Assembly: GCA_964016885.1 (NCBI GenBank)
Contig: OZ024742.1
Coordinates: forward strand, 124,550,115-124,614,114
Direction of reading: 5' to 3'
DNA length: 64,000 bases
Source of the DNA: Eledone cirrhosa
Taxonomy: Eukaryota > Mollusca > Cephalopoda > Octopoda > Eledonidae
In this document: piece after piece, positions 1 through 11,092 of the stretch
How the letters are laid out: each line of letters begins with the position of its first letter
How positions within the stretch are numbered: position 1 is the first letter of the stretch
Made by a program: the position numbers and the translations under genes
Notes under the pieces: model-generated
The model's database searches: none
What the model was told of the DNA's origin: nothing
The model's input: the letters and a program-made list of their open reading frames with translations, nothing else

Positions 1-429
1 AAGAAAAAGAATGACTTCACTTATTGTTCTAAACAATTTAATTTTATAATATTATAATTTTACAATTTGGTTTTGTAGATCTAGTAAGTTCTTTGTTAAC
101 TTCGGTGGGGAGATTTTTTAAAGATTCCTGGTTAACTTTCCTAGAGAACTTTTTCGCCTTCGTCAGTGGAGAATGTCAAACTATTCTCAGGTAGTGTCGT
201 GTGACTCTATATATAAGAGATGTGGGTGTGTCATTTTGTTAATGAGGGTGGGAGTGAAGGTGGTTTTATGAGAATTTAACGGAATTAAAGCATATATATA
301 TACACACAAGAGATGAAAGAAATTAGTGAGCGGAAAAGGAAGATAATTGATTGAGAGTGGAGTTGGGAGGTGTTGGGGTGTCTGAGGTGTGTTTTAGAAA
401 GGACATGTGAAAGAGCTCTCCTGCTAGTT

Positions 430-860
430 CTATTTCAATAGATGACCTTTGGTGAATAAAATATTAGTATTCTCATACATGACTTTCATTGCATTCACGA
501 TCTGATGGGGTATCCCAGACGAAAGAACAAATTTGAGTATCTTCTTTCGGTCGATCGAATCAAAGGCTTTCTTGAAATCTATTAAACAAATGGTTTTCTC
601 CTTCTTGTGATTCCGTACCTCCTCAACATTCCTTCTTAAAGCCAAGATATGTGAAGCAGTTGAGCAAAATGGTCGAAATGCATTTTGACGTATAAACGTA
701 TAATGTTGTCAATACTTGTCTAATCCTATTCATGGTCACCATATTGTGAGACTTTGCTGCAATTTTCCTGTGACTGATGCCTCGATACTTAGTGCAGATG
801 GTAAGGACACCTTTCTTGGCTATTGATACCTTTCCTGATATTCCCCATTCCTCAGACAAG
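430..860 (-). pseudogene. Non-LTR reverse transcriptase fragment, two frames
   Basis: Antisense relic of a non-LTR retrotransposon RT. The segment nearest 860 reads YRGIS, IAAK and NRIRQVL, resembling the region just before RT palm motif A; the 71-codon segment at 430-645 then reads ALRRNVEEV and LIDFKKAFDSIDRKK, the motif A block with its catalytic Asp, followed by GIPHQIVNAMKVMYENT. A frame change near 630-650 separates the halves, and motifs B and C are absent. The order is right for one decayed RT read from 860 down to 430. The ALRR...FKKAFDS...MYENT pattern recalls jockey/RTE-like elements, but the clade cannot be fixed from so short a piece. Nothing nearby belongs to the same element. 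Confidence 0.75.
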
Positions 861-1780
861 TACCCTTTACAGTTTACGATACAGAAGTCTCTATGCCCTC
901 AACAATGTCACCGGGTCATTGAACCACAGTAGCGGTAGCGGTAACAATAGAAATAACAACAACATCCACATCATTATCGCCCCGTATCTCTTGATAGCTT
1001 TAACAGTGACGACTGAGAGAACTCCACCAATACCTATTTATTCACTAGACTCCAATTACCTCCTCCTATTTATATATTGTTTAAATTGTATTCACCTTGT
1101 ATATCCACCTCAAACTATTAAGAGTATTAAGCAGGGAAAGAAATGGATGTTTCACCTACGAACCGCGACCAAAATGGCAAAGGAATTGCGGTGGAAAATT
1201 AAAAGAAGCACCCGCTGCAACAGCCGCCCCACCGTCTTTCAAATATTACGGAGACCCGTACAAAGAGGAAGCGGTAACTCATTCACCAGTATTTAACTAT
1301 ATTCCACTCTAGTGCACCAACATCTACAATATCAACAATAATATCACAAACAAATATAACATTCAATATGAAATTTAAAAAAAAATCATTTCCGATTGAA
1401 GCTTTCGAAGTGCGTTTTTGAAGCCATATTCATTATTTTTCTCTTTGTTTGCGATCAATAGCATTCCATTCTCAGTTGCCCTCAATGGATATTTAATCAC
1501 GATCATAGTTTCTTTTTTTTTTTTTTACAAATTGAGAACGTTTATTTTACCATGCTGTTTATATTAAAATAAAGCACATTATTAAATGGAACAAAAGAAA
1601 AAAGAATTAAGCAAGGGAAGTAGGAGAGAGGAGGTACTTACACACTCACCTATCTGTTCTGACAAATTGTCAAAGGCATTACCGTAGAGAAGAGTCGTGA
1701 ATGTTAGAGGATCGGATAATATTTCCGTCTGTTTGATGACTTCAATTCCCACAATGCTCCACGACATTACCAGCCTTAGA
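861..1780. other. Stretch without recognisable gene
   Basis: No coding region or known repeat recognised. A 157-codon open frame at 823-1296 (+) shows no motif and overlaps the RT scrap. An oligo-T run lies near 1511-1526. Confidence 0.5.
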
Positions 1781-1918
1781 CGCTAAAGATAGGTAATCGT
1801 TCATATCATAGCATTTAGGTCGTAAATCAACTACTTCTAAATGTACCCATTTTTCGCTAAATTGAAAAAAATGCAAATACGTATGATAAGGCAATATTTG
1901 TAAAGTAACAAATATGAG

Positions 1919-1989
1919 GTTCCATCGTGTAATGGTTGTCATATCTTTTTAACACGCCGAAAATCGTGATTTCAAAACTCGCTTTCATT
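1919..1989 (+). pseudogene. tRNA-Val-like sequence, unit 1
   Basis: About 71 nt with an A-box-like GTGTAATGGTTGTCA, an anticodon-loop-like TTTTTAACACGCC with AAC in the anticodon place, and a B-box-like GATTTCAAAACTC. The acceptor ends pair poorly, so a decayed tRNA-derived sequence is more likely than a gene. Confidence 0.5.
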
Positions 1990-2349
1990 GTTATATACTT
2001 TTAGTAAAAACGTTGTTTAATTGCTTCTTTAATTTCTTTGGTTATTTTAGTTGTTACAGCATTTTTTTTTTACTTAATGAAAGGCGGGTCAGACAGAGTA
2101 GGTTTGAAAATGAAATAGTTATCATGTTCCAGAATAGAACACATTCGTAGTCCGGTCAGTGGAAATGTGTCTGACATAGGGCTAAACAACCACCCTAAAT
2201 ATCTTACAACTAAATTCAGCTTACTAAACACATTCAGATTTATATACAGTCACACCAGCCTTTCTAAATTGAATCTAAGGCACGGATATACATTTTAGTG
2301 ACACAGGATACGTATAATACAAGGTACTACATGAAATGTGTCTATGTGA

Positions 2350-2403
2350 TTCCATGGTGAAATGGTTATCATGTGCCCTCAAAAGTTGAAGGTCCTTGGA
2401 ACC
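2350..2403 (+). pseudogene. tRNA-like partial sequence
   Basis: Begins TCCATGGTGAAATGGTTATCATGTG, read as two parts TCCATGGTGAAATGG and TTATCATGTG, typical of the D-arm half of a tRNA-Val/Glu-like sequence; the T-arm half is badly degraded. A related copy with a better B box (GAATTCATGACTC) is at 3751-3817. Confidence 0.35.
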
Positions 2404-3080
2404 TTTGTTATACTTTTTTTTATTTTTCAAATATGTGTAGAGTCGCGTTTGTTATAGGTTCAGATATTGCTTCAGACTAACTTCTCAATGATTTCGAAAG
2501 AGTCCTTATGAATCTAACTCATGAATAACTATTTTCAGCAAACAAGATACATAATACAAAATGATTTGAGGAAATATATGTATACGTAAATAAGTCCACA
2601 AAACACTTAGCAAGCGACCTAATTCGAACGACAACTTGCAACCATGATTCCTGCTAAACAAACCAAACTCTGACTGCCAACCTTTCCAAACTTGGCAAAC
2701 CTAAAAGGATCGTAACACCCACCAAATGAGGGATGCAAATGTCAAATGGGTACGTCGGATTCACATGTAGGAGGTTATGAGTCCGAGACTCGCTTGACTC
2801 TTTGATTGTCTATATAGCCTTTGAATTCGTGTAGTGTCGTATTTCTTCCGTTTGTCTATTCGATGATTTCAATTTGCAGTGCTGAATATGTTATCTCTGA
2901 TGGAACTGGGCTGACGTATGTCATATAATGTACCAGCTGTAAACGTTGAAGATAGATAACCGGTCATATAGTAATTAGATCGTTATTCAACCACTTCTGA
3001 ATTCACATATCTTTCGGTTAATTGAAACAAATATAAACGTGTTTGATACGGAAATATTTGAAACATAAAAACGTTTTAAG

Positions 3081-3152
3081 GTTCTATGGTTGTAGTATTT
3101 ACCACATTTGCTTAAAACGCAGAAAGTCGTAACTTCGAAACTCGATGGAACC
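3081..3152 (+). pseudogene. tRNA-Val-like sequence, unit 2
   Basis: Counterpart of 1919-1989: starts GGTTCTATGGTTGTAG, has TTGCTTAAAACGCAG where the anticodon stem-loop would be, and a B-box-like ACTTCGAAACTCG. The anticodon place has drifted from AAC. Confidence 0.45.
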
Positions 3153-3750
3153 TCTGGTAGAATTACATGTAATTAAAAATAAGCATTATCATATTTAATT
3201 TATTTGTTTATTTTTGTTGTCACTGTAGTTTTTAAAAACATGTTTTACAGAGTAAGTTTGAAGATGAAGGTACCAGAGTTCTTAGGCTTACAGTATAGGA
3301 CACAGTTGTAGGTATGTTTGCGTACATGTGTCCGACTTACGTATAAACAACGATATTAAATATCTAAGAACAGAACTTCCTTTAAAGATTTTGTAAGTGT
3401 ACGTATATATACTGTACCTGTGTTTATTATTATTAGATCACGCATATTTATCACCGCCAAGAGATTAAGAAAAGAAAAACATGATCATACAATCATATTT
3501 AGAGTCAATAGCAAATCAGTGTAGTAAAACCCGAAGCATAAGTATGTTAAAACAAATTATTGGCGGGGCTAAAGCCCATCCCCCCCCCCAACCTCTGAGC
3601 ACCTAAAGGCTTGAAAAACTAAACTGAGCTTTAAAAACATTCCAGTTTATATAGTCACACCAACTTTTCTAATTCGAGAGCCAAAAACAAACATTTTAGG
3701 CACACAAGTTGCATAGAGTACATAATTATATGGTATAATATATGTATATG

Positions 3751-3817
3751 ATTCCATAGACAAGGGGCTATCGTGTTTCCCCGACCGAAGGTCGTGAATT
3801 CATGACTCGCTGAAACG
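3751..3817 (+). pseudogene. tRNA-like partial sequence, second copy
   Basis: Starts ATTCCATAGACAAGGGGCTA and ends AATTCATGACTCGCTGAAAC. The D-arm half is degraded and the T-arm half preserved, the opposite of the copy at 2350-2403. Confidence 0.35.
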
Positions 3818-4017
3818 GTTGATTTCCAGTGCGATATATATTACGTATGATGGAACGGGGCTGGCTTATGTTATACAATAGTACATAACTCAGACGCTAA
3901 AGATAGGTTACCTTTCATATCATAACAGTTAGATATTAATCATCTGCTTCGAAATATATACAGCTTTCGCATAATTGAAACAAATGTGAATATGTTTGAT
4001 AATGCAATGTAACACAC

Positions 4018-4089
4018 ATATTGTGGTGCAGTGATTATCACGTCTGTTTAACACTGAGAAGATCGTGCGTTCAAAATTCGCTGGAACAT
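4018..4089 (+). pseudogene. tRNA-Val-like sequence, unit 3
   Basis: Best preserved of the three: TGGTGCAGTGATTATCACGT (A box), TCTGTTTAACACTGAGA with AAC in the anticodon place, and GCGTTCAAAATTCGC (B box), closing with TGGAAC. Likely non-functional because the acceptor stem does not close cleanly. Confidence 0.5.
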
Positions 4090-4329
4090 GTGCAAGTATG
4101 CATTTTATATATTTGTTTCGTATATTTCAGTTGTTACCGTTTTGTTTTTAATTATTGAAAGATACGTGATGTAGAGTAGCTTTAGAAATAAAGGACCAGG
4201 GGGTTTGTTTCAAAATAGAGCCCATTTGTAGGCGTAAGTCTATCCGACATAGGGACGTGACGAAATATAGCCGGAACGAGTCTTGGAGACCTATAAGGTT
4301 TTGTGGGCCTATAACACCCCCTTCACACA

Positions 4330-4385
4330 GACATATATGTATATATATGAATATATATATATATATGTGTGTTTGTGTTTATGTA

Positions 4386-4444
<59 letters not shown>

Positions 4445-4452
4445 ATAATAAT
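4330..4452. repeat. TA microsatellite with short AAT tail
   Basis: Imperfect TA/TATG run, then about 50 bp of uninterrupted TA, then about four AAT/ATA units, ending 130 bp before the Penelope-like inverted dimer. Confidence 0.9.
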
Positions 4453-4582
4453 ACTATTTATAGTTATGTATATAGTATAAATAACTATAAACAGGAAGGT
4501 CAGTAATTTCTTAATTACCTTATTACCAGTAAGAGAAATACCTCAATGTATGAACATCAGTTGTTTTACACAACAGGAAAAT

Positions 4583-6706
4583 AAATAAATTATACAATTA
4601 TCAGAGTTGTGTTCAAATCATTTAATAGCTGACAATCGTTTCTTCCAAATTCTCGTTTGGACTCATCGGAGCATTATCAATGTTTGCAACTATAATTAAC
4701 CTCCTATTCAACTGAACAATAATACATATATGTTGATGTTGTGAGCAACAGCTTCGTATTTACAGGGTGGAATGGATGTGACATATTTTACGAGAATTGT
4801 ACGATAAGAGTACAAACATTCAAGTTCAAATTAAAATTAAAATTAAAATTAAAATTAAAATCAAAATCAAAAGCACGGAGTGGAATACATGCAACAGTTA
4901 AAACAAGGGAATAGTCCAAATATTAAAGAGGCATTGGGGAAGTAGTTTTGAGAAAGGAAGAGTGCAATAACAATTCATATACAGGCGTGTGGATGGTGCG
5001 ACTGCGTAAGTCATATACAAGAGAAGGAGACAAGCAAAGCTATTGTGCATATATAGATGAATAAATACTGCACTTTAAGCAAATATGTAAATGTATTAGA
5101 GTCTATGGTGGATGTTGAATGTTGATGGTGTTCGAATTAATATGTGTTGAGAAACATAGAGTTTTTGCAGACTTTTACATGACATATGTTGAATTAAGTT
5201 TTAGTTAATGTTTATATTGAATGTGTTAAGTTAGTTAGAGCAATGGATTGTAAATTAGTCTTAATGAATTCATATTCATAGACTTTATTTGATCAACCGT
5301 TAAATTTTCAATCGCTAATTTCCGGAAGTGAATAAGGGGAGCTAATGCGTAAGGGGAGGTAACAAACTAATTAAGTTCAATTTAGTTATTCAAATTATTT
5401 ATTCTAATACACAATGTAATGTGATACCATTTGATCTCTGTTACATAACCCTGTATATAAATACAGATTTTAAATACTGATTTTAAATACAGTGTATTCC
5501 ACTATCATACATTAAAGGTCTCTTTAGATTGTTATCTATTCATTACTCGACAAGGTATATGTTATGAAGGACTATACAGTTGTTAATATGTCATAATAGA
5601 TATGCTATATGTGTAATAATATAATCCCTAATATACAATGCTATTACATTTCATATTTAATTATAAATGTATATATACTTTATTATTATTATGTTGTTTA
5701 ATTTAAGCATTTAATTATACAATTATAAATGCACATATAGTTTATCATCACATTACATTAAATGTCTCTACATACCAAGTGCCAAATATCGATTACTGTA
5801 TAGGATATAATTAATCTATTGTAGTGATATCACAAACTGGTCACTCTATGTGTAATTCTAACTGTTATTGCAAAGCATAAGGTTATAGATGCAGAGGAGT
5901 TGTGTAGAGGAAAGAGTTGTTCGAGGGGTTTGCGGTTGTGGGTGCTGCTAAGTCCTAGATGTGTAGTGTTAATGGTGTTGGGGAATTCAAATCTGACATT
6001 GTTGTATACTAACAGCTAGTTTTAAATTTATGGAACGAGTGCCGGTATCGGTGTTGGCACGAGGAAAATATCTCTGACTTTCTATTAAGGATGTCTGTTT
6101 CGATAGGATTATAGTATGGGTCTCCAGAAGGCAGAGATTACACAATTTATTCGGCAGTTTATACGATGAGGCCCTACCTACTACTTCCCATTGCAGTGTA
6201 AATGGTGTATTCCTAGTTTTCTGAGAGTGTATGTAGCTAGATAAAGAAATTGAGCTGGCTAGATTGTTTTTTTGAAAGAGTGGAGGTGCAAGTTGTATGT
6301 CGTCTTGATGTTGTTCGAAGTAGAACCTATATATGTTTTAGAAGAGTTGTTTGCGTTGACGGTGCATGAGTAGATGATGTCTTCGGTTAAGCAATTATTA
6401 CCTAAGGGGCAAGTTCTATTAGTTCTAGAGTTGCATTTATTCTGGGTGTTAACTTGCCGGTTCCTATGTTGTGAAGAGTTCTGGTTGCTAGTGGTAGCAC
6501 TAGGGTAATGATGTCTATCATTAGTATTGTTACTGATTTCATTATTGCTATTATCATTATTACTATTATTACTACTATTGTTTACAAGTACTAAGTTTAC
6601 CTTCTGTTATGTTTTAATTAGTTGGAAATAGTTATTAATCTTCCTCTATTACTACTAGCTATATGGTATGCTATGTTAGGTGTGGTGGAGTACGATATTT
6701 TAATTG
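4583..6706 (+). repeat. Left arm of the inverted repeat
   Basis: Pairs with 8189-10098. Matching landmarks: AAATTATACAATTAT at about 4587 against its complement near 10081; the run of AAAATT units at 4825-4870 against AATTTT units at 9825-9850; CCGGAAGTGAATAAGGGGAG near 5324 against its complement near 9350; TAGGTGTGGTGGA near 6682 against TCCACCACACCTA near 8208. The inner 6190-6440 encodes the GIY-YIG part of the RT gene on the minus strand; the outer ~1.6 kb is non-coding and would be its 3' untranslated region. Confidence 0.9.
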
Positions 6707-8165
6707 TATTTTTATTGATAAGGCTATGGTACTTGTGGCCGGTCGGGAAGTACTTTTTCTAAGATTGAGAAGAAAGCCTTAGGCAAGTTGGTAGAGACGT
6801 TTAGATTGAAAGGGGGATTGAAGAATGTATTAGTTCTCCTTCTATTTTTGTTTATAGTATTGTTTTTATTAGGTATTTATATCTCTGTTTATATTATTAT
6901 CGTGGTGTTTACTTTGGTGCGAGTTAAGTTTGGTATTAATCTTCGTCTTAGGGTTATAGTGGCTAGTGTTTTTACTATTTTTTCCTCATGGCTATATTAT
7001 GAGAAATAATGTTGTAACTATGTTATTTTATATGTAAGAATTCAATCTCATTCTTATGTCATGATGTAGGTAAGGCCTCATTATAATATTGTTAATTATT
7101 GTTAAATATAGTTTCATTATATGGTAGATTAGAGATTCTATTAGATATTCCTTTGGTAATAGAGTTTAATATGGATTTAGGTTGGTTAGAGTTGCTGTTC
7201 ACATAAATTAGTTTTTCGTTAGTTTTATGATATGGTGTGTGTATTCTAGAGTCTAGGTTAAGCGTAGCATCAAGGAAGTTGACGTTTTTAGTGTTTTTAT
7301 GTAAGGTGATACTTAAGTTGTAGTTTTTGAAAATGTTGTGGAACTGCTTCCTAGTTTTTTCTATATTAAATTTTGTATAGTCTATAAGAAGAAGCGCATC
7401 ATCGCGGTATAAACCACCGTTGAGGTAGGGTAGGTTCTTATGGATTTCATTAAGGAGGTATAGGCCCACCAAATAGGTGACCTGCGCTGAGTCACTAGAT
7501 CCCATGGTTATGTCGAAGTTGTTATGCGTATCCTTGCGGGTCCATAATTGTTCTTCCAATATAATTATGGTTTTTCGGACTGTAAGTATGACATCAATTT
7601 GGGAACTAGTCAGGTCACTATTGTCCATGGCCATAATTAGAGCATTTAATAGGATATGGGAAATAGAGATATTGTATGAATTGATATCAAATTGTATAAT
7701 TTTTTTTTGTACACTCTGTAATACCCTTGAACCATTCATTAACCTCACCCGTATTTCCCCATTGGTTAAGATATATGTTGTGCTTAAATTGAGGGATGAT
7801 TTTATCTATTATCTTCTTGCTGATAATACCAATGTCAGACTCGGAGGGGCAAATCAGTCTAATTGAAGGGTTACTATTGAAATCTTCTTCATAGTGCTTC
7901 TGAGAGAAGCCTGGTGGATTAGGGGTGTATGGCTATGTATGTCTCTGAAGTCATAATTTACTCACTATATTACGGCCTTCAATATTTATATCTTCCAGGT
8001 TTTTAGTAGTAGTTTTCTTGTAGCTCCTATGCAGTTCCTTACATATAAATTCTCTATAAGTATCGTAATCTAAGGTATATATATTATTAGTTTTATCTGC
8101 ATGTACTATGATTTTTCAACTTTTAATAAATCCTTTAATAGTGGAGTTACGTTAGTTTAAGAAAA
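6190..8165 (-). pseudogene. Penelope-like RT with C-terminal GIY-YIG nuclease, decayed
   Basis: Read from 8165 downward: ADKTNNIYTLDYDTY at about 8105, a conserved N-terminal block; then PSIRLICPSESDIGIISKK at about 7865-7800; a frame change near 7710; then the 218-codon frame 7748-7092 with QFDINSYNISIS (motif A region), TMGSSDSAQVTYLVGLYLL (motif B) and LYRDDALLLI (motif C, YRDD encoded at 7398-7409), then NFLDATLNL. After a stop at 7092 the trail continues with NRRRTNTFFNPPFNLNVSTN near 6850-6800. In the left arm come two Cys-rich words, CNSRTNRTCPLGNNC, then IIYSCTV, SKTYIGSTSNN and YNLHLHSF, a GIY-YIG core. The order RT then GIY-YIG is diagnostic of canonical Penelope-like elements. Several stops and frame changes make it non-functional, and the N-terminus is missing. 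It is a different lineage from the copy at 13989-16400. Confidence 0.8.
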
Positions 8166-8188
8166 TGTTGTTTCTATTATGATGTTTT
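6707..8188. other. Single-copy core between the inverted arms
   Basis: About 1.48 kb found once, carrying most of the RT on the minus strand. The short plus-strand frame at 6788-7009, which looks like a membrane protein, is the shadow of the conserved FFNPPFNLNVSTN region and is not a gene. Confidence 0.75.
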
Positions 8189-10098
8189 TTGTATTAAAAT
8201 ATCGTAGTCCACCACACCTAACATAGCATACTATATAGCTAGTAGTAATAAAAGGAAGATTAATAACTATTTCCAACTAATTAAAACATAACAGGAGATA
8301 AACTTAGTACCTGTAAACAATAGTAATAATAATAGTAATGCACCGTCAACGCAAAAAACTCTTCTAAAACATATATAGGTTCTACTTCGAACAACTTCAA
8401 GACGAGATACAACTCGCACCTCCACTCTTTCACCAAACACAATTTAGCCAGCTCCACTTCTTTAGCTACATACACTCTCTGAAAACTAGGAATAGAACAT
8501 TTACACTGCAATGGGAAGTAGTAGGTAGGGCTTCATCTTATTAAACGCCGAATAAATTGTGTAATCTCTGCCTTCTGGAGACCCATACTATAATCTTTTC
8601 GAAACTAGACCTCCTTAATAGAAAGTCAGAGACAGTTTCCTCGTGCCAACACCGGTACCGGCACTGGTTCAATAACTTTAAACCTAGCTGTTACTATACA
8701 ACAATGTCAGATTTGAATTGCCCACCACCATTAACATCACACATCTAGGACTTAGCAGCACACACAACCACAAACCCCTCGAACAACTCTTTCCTCTGCA
8801 CAACTCCTAGTCATCTATAACCTTATGCTCTGCAATAACAGTTAGAATTAGACATACAGTGACAACCTTGTGATATAACTACAGTATATTAATTATATCA
8901 TATACAGTAATGGATATTTGGCACTTGGTATGTAGAGACATTTAATGTAATATATGATGATAAAATATATGTGCATTTATAATTGTATAATTAAATGCTT
9001 AAATTACACAACATAATAAAAATAAAATATATATACATTTATAATGAAATATAAAATGTAATAGCATTATATATTAGGGTTTATATTATTACACGTATAG
9101 CATATCTAGTATGACATATTAACAGCCTTATAATCCTTCATAACATATACCTTGTCGAGTAATGAATAGATAATAATCTAAAGAGACCTTTAATGTATGA
9201 TAGTAGAATACAATGAATTTAAAATCAGGCATAAATATACAGGGTTATGTAACAGAGATCCAATGGTATCACATTACATTGTGCATTAGAACCAAAAATT
9301 TTAATAACAGAATTGAACTTAATTAGTTTGTTACCTCCCCTTACGTATTAGCTCCCCTTATTCACTTCCGGAAATTAGCGATTGAAAATTTAACGGTTGA
9401 TCAAATAAAGCCTATGAATATGAATTCATTAAGACTAATTTACAATCCATTGCTCTAACTAACTTAACACATTCAATATAAACATTAACTAAAACTTAAT
9501 TCAACATATGCCATGGAAAAGCCTGCAAAAACTCTATGTTTCTCAACACACATTAATTCGAACACCATCAACATTCAACATCCACCATAGTCTCTAATAC
9601 ATTAACATATTTGCTTAAAGTGCAGTATTTATTCATCTATATATGTATTATAGCTTTGCTTGTCTCCTTCTCATGTACATGACTTACGCAGTCGCACTAT
9701 CCGTAGTCTGCATATGAATTGTTATTACACTTTTCTTTTCTAAAAACTACTTCCGCAATGCCTCATCAATATTTGGACTATTCCCTTGTTTTAACTCTTG
9801 CATGTATTCCACTCCGTGCTTTTGATTTTGATTTTAATTTTAATTTTAATTTGAACTTGAATGACTGTACAATAATTGTACAATTCTCGTAAAATATATG
9901 CCACATTCATTCCACCCTGTAAATACGAAACTGTTGCTCACAACATCAACTTATATGTATTATTGTTCAGTTGAATAGGAGGTTAATTATAGTTGCAAAC
10001 ATTGATAATGCTCCGATGACTCCAGACGAGAATTTGGAAGAAACGTGTGTCAGCTATTAAATGATTTGAACCCAACTTTGATAATTGTATAATTTATA
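8189..10098 (-). repeat. Right arm of the inverted repeat
   Basis: Inverted copy of 4583-6706, shorter mainly because about 215 bp (counterpart of roughly 6372-6587) are missing near 8331-8340. The outer end runs into a TA-rich stretch at 10096-10110; the left arm's outer end is also AT-rich, so the exact terminus and any target-site duplication are blurred. Confidence 0.9.
8325..8520 (+). pseudogene. GIY-YIG nuclease remnant in right arm
   Basis: On the plus strand the right arm reads NAKNSSKTYIGSTSNNFKTR followed by YNSHLHSFTKHN and LATYTL, the counterpart of the left-arm GIY-YIG core. YIG and the later FKTRYNSH segment (typical GIY-YIG Arg) are clearer here than in the left arm. The upstream Cys-rich linker was lost with the 215-bp deletion and there is no RT in front of it, so this is the 3' end of a 5'-truncated copy. 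Confidence 0.7.
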
Positions 10099-10320
10099 TA
10101 TATATATAAAAATATGTATATATAAGCATATAATATGCATATATATATATATACTCTCACATAAGAAAGAAGAGACAGACTGAGGAAGATTGCGAGAGAG
10201 AGAGAGAGAAAAAGAGCAGACTGTATAGAGAAGGAAAAATGTGAATTGATTCAAATACATCAAAGTATTACCTGGTCATGAGGTAAAATAATGGAAACAT
10301 CTAAGGAATGATAATTGGGT
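10099..10320. repeat. TA-rich and GA-rich simple sequence
   Basis: TA tracts at 10095-10155 and a short GA tract near 10192-10210; nothing else recognised. Confidence 0.7.
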
Positions 10321-10322
<2 letters not shown>

Positions 10323-10385
<63 letters not shown>

Positions 10386-10403
10386 CACACACACACACAC
10401 ACA
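10323..10403. repeat. CA microsatellite
   Basis: About 80 bp of nearly pure AC repeat with one G interruption, followed by degenerate CA-rich sequence to about 10440. Confidence 0.95.
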
Positions 10404-10920
10404 TATATACACCCCACACACACACACTCACACATACACAATAATATAACCACATATACAAACTAAAATATATATACTTATCAAGCGCCATCAGTGATAA
10501 ACTTTACATTAACTTATACACATGCGTTTATATACACTATATAGAGCACCTAGTCTACTTTCGCCAACTGGTGTTGCTAAATTAGAAACAAATATTAATA
10601 CGTTGGCACAAATCCAACGTCAATTACATTTTTACAAACATACACTTCAAAAGATAAAATATATATTAATGATCAGGGCCCCATTCTTAAAAGCTTGCAG
10701 GATCTATGTTTGATGTGGAGGACCTGCTTAAATAAGATACCCTGTTCGGAGAGGGGGAAAGCTTAGAGTATTTACTCCCACTGACCCCGATAATAAACAG
10801 TGCAATTTGTCTGATCTTGTTATTAACAACTGGCAGATTCGTCACCGGAATTGACGAGAAAATATGAGAATATATGAAGGAGTGTTTGAGAACTCAGCAC
10901 CAGCGACCCTCTCAGAAATA
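10404..10920. other. Stretch without recognisable gene
   Basis: No motif found in the short open frames here (for example 10522-10713). Confidence 0.4.
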
Positions 10921-10922
10921 AG

Positions 10923-11045
10923 TGGAAGAAGAAGAAGAAGAAGAAGAAGAAGAAGAAGAAGAAGAAGAAGAAGAAGAAGAAGAAGAAGAAGAAGAAGAAG
11001 AAGAAGAAGAAGAAGAAGAAGAAGAAGAAGAAGAAGAAGAAGAAA
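10923..11045. repeat. GAA microsatellite
   Basis: About 40 nearly perfect AGA/GAA units, then GATGAT and AATAAT units to 11092. Long open frames of poly-Arg, poly-Glu and poly-Phe here are products of the repeat. Confidence 0.95.
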
Positions 11046-11092
11046 ACGTCGATGATGATGATGATGAATATGATAATAATGATAATAATATT

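Larger units (their letters stand above)
1780..4255 (+). repeat. Degenerate tandem array of ~1-kb units with tRNA-like sequences
   Basis: Three blocks share recognisable order at about 1781-1990, 2943-3155 and 3893-4095: a start like GCTAAAGATAGGT, then a stretch ending in TAATTGAAACAAAT, then a tRNA-Val-like sequence. After each comes a T-rich run and a line ending in words like GACATAGGG. A second conserved piece, TATATAGTCACACCA followed by TCTAATTCGAGAG-like sequence, occurs at about 2240-2400 and 3640-3820. Spacing between the tRNA-like starts is about 1162 and 937 bp, so the units are old and carry indels. No open frame is shared. It may be a tandemly duplicated tRNA-associated segment or a decayed tRNA-headed SINE/satellite hybrid. 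Confidence 0.6.
4583..10098. mobile_element. Penelope-like element arranged as an inverted dimer
   Basis: Two arms of about 2.1 kb (left) and 1.9 kb (right) are reverse complements of each other around a 1.48-kb single-copy core. The core encodes on the minus strand the RT part of a Penelope-like protein; its C-terminal GIY-YIG nuclease continues into the left arm. The right arm carries an inverted copy of the GIY-YIG part on the plus strand. The structure is therefore two copies of one element head to head, both 3' ends facing outward, the right one 5'-truncated at about 8189. Penelope-like elements are known to occur as tandem or inverted partial copies flanked by LTR-like repeats, which fits. 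The arms differ by scattered substitutions and a ~215-bp deletion in the right arm, so the event is not recent. Confidence 0.8.

Noticed and set aside
1919..4089. Functional tRNA-Val genes
   Set aside because: Acceptor and arm pairing is poor in all copies, and one has lost the anticodon.
6788..7009. 73-codon hydrophobic plus-strand frame, like a small membrane protein
   Set aside because: The minus strand at its 5' end encodes the conserved FFNPPFNLNVSTN of the Penelope-like RT, so the plus frame is a shadow.
4583..10098. DNA transposon with 2-kb terminal inverted repeats
   Set aside because: No transposase; the arms contain the 3' part of a Penelope-like RT gene, so an inverted dimer explains the structure better.
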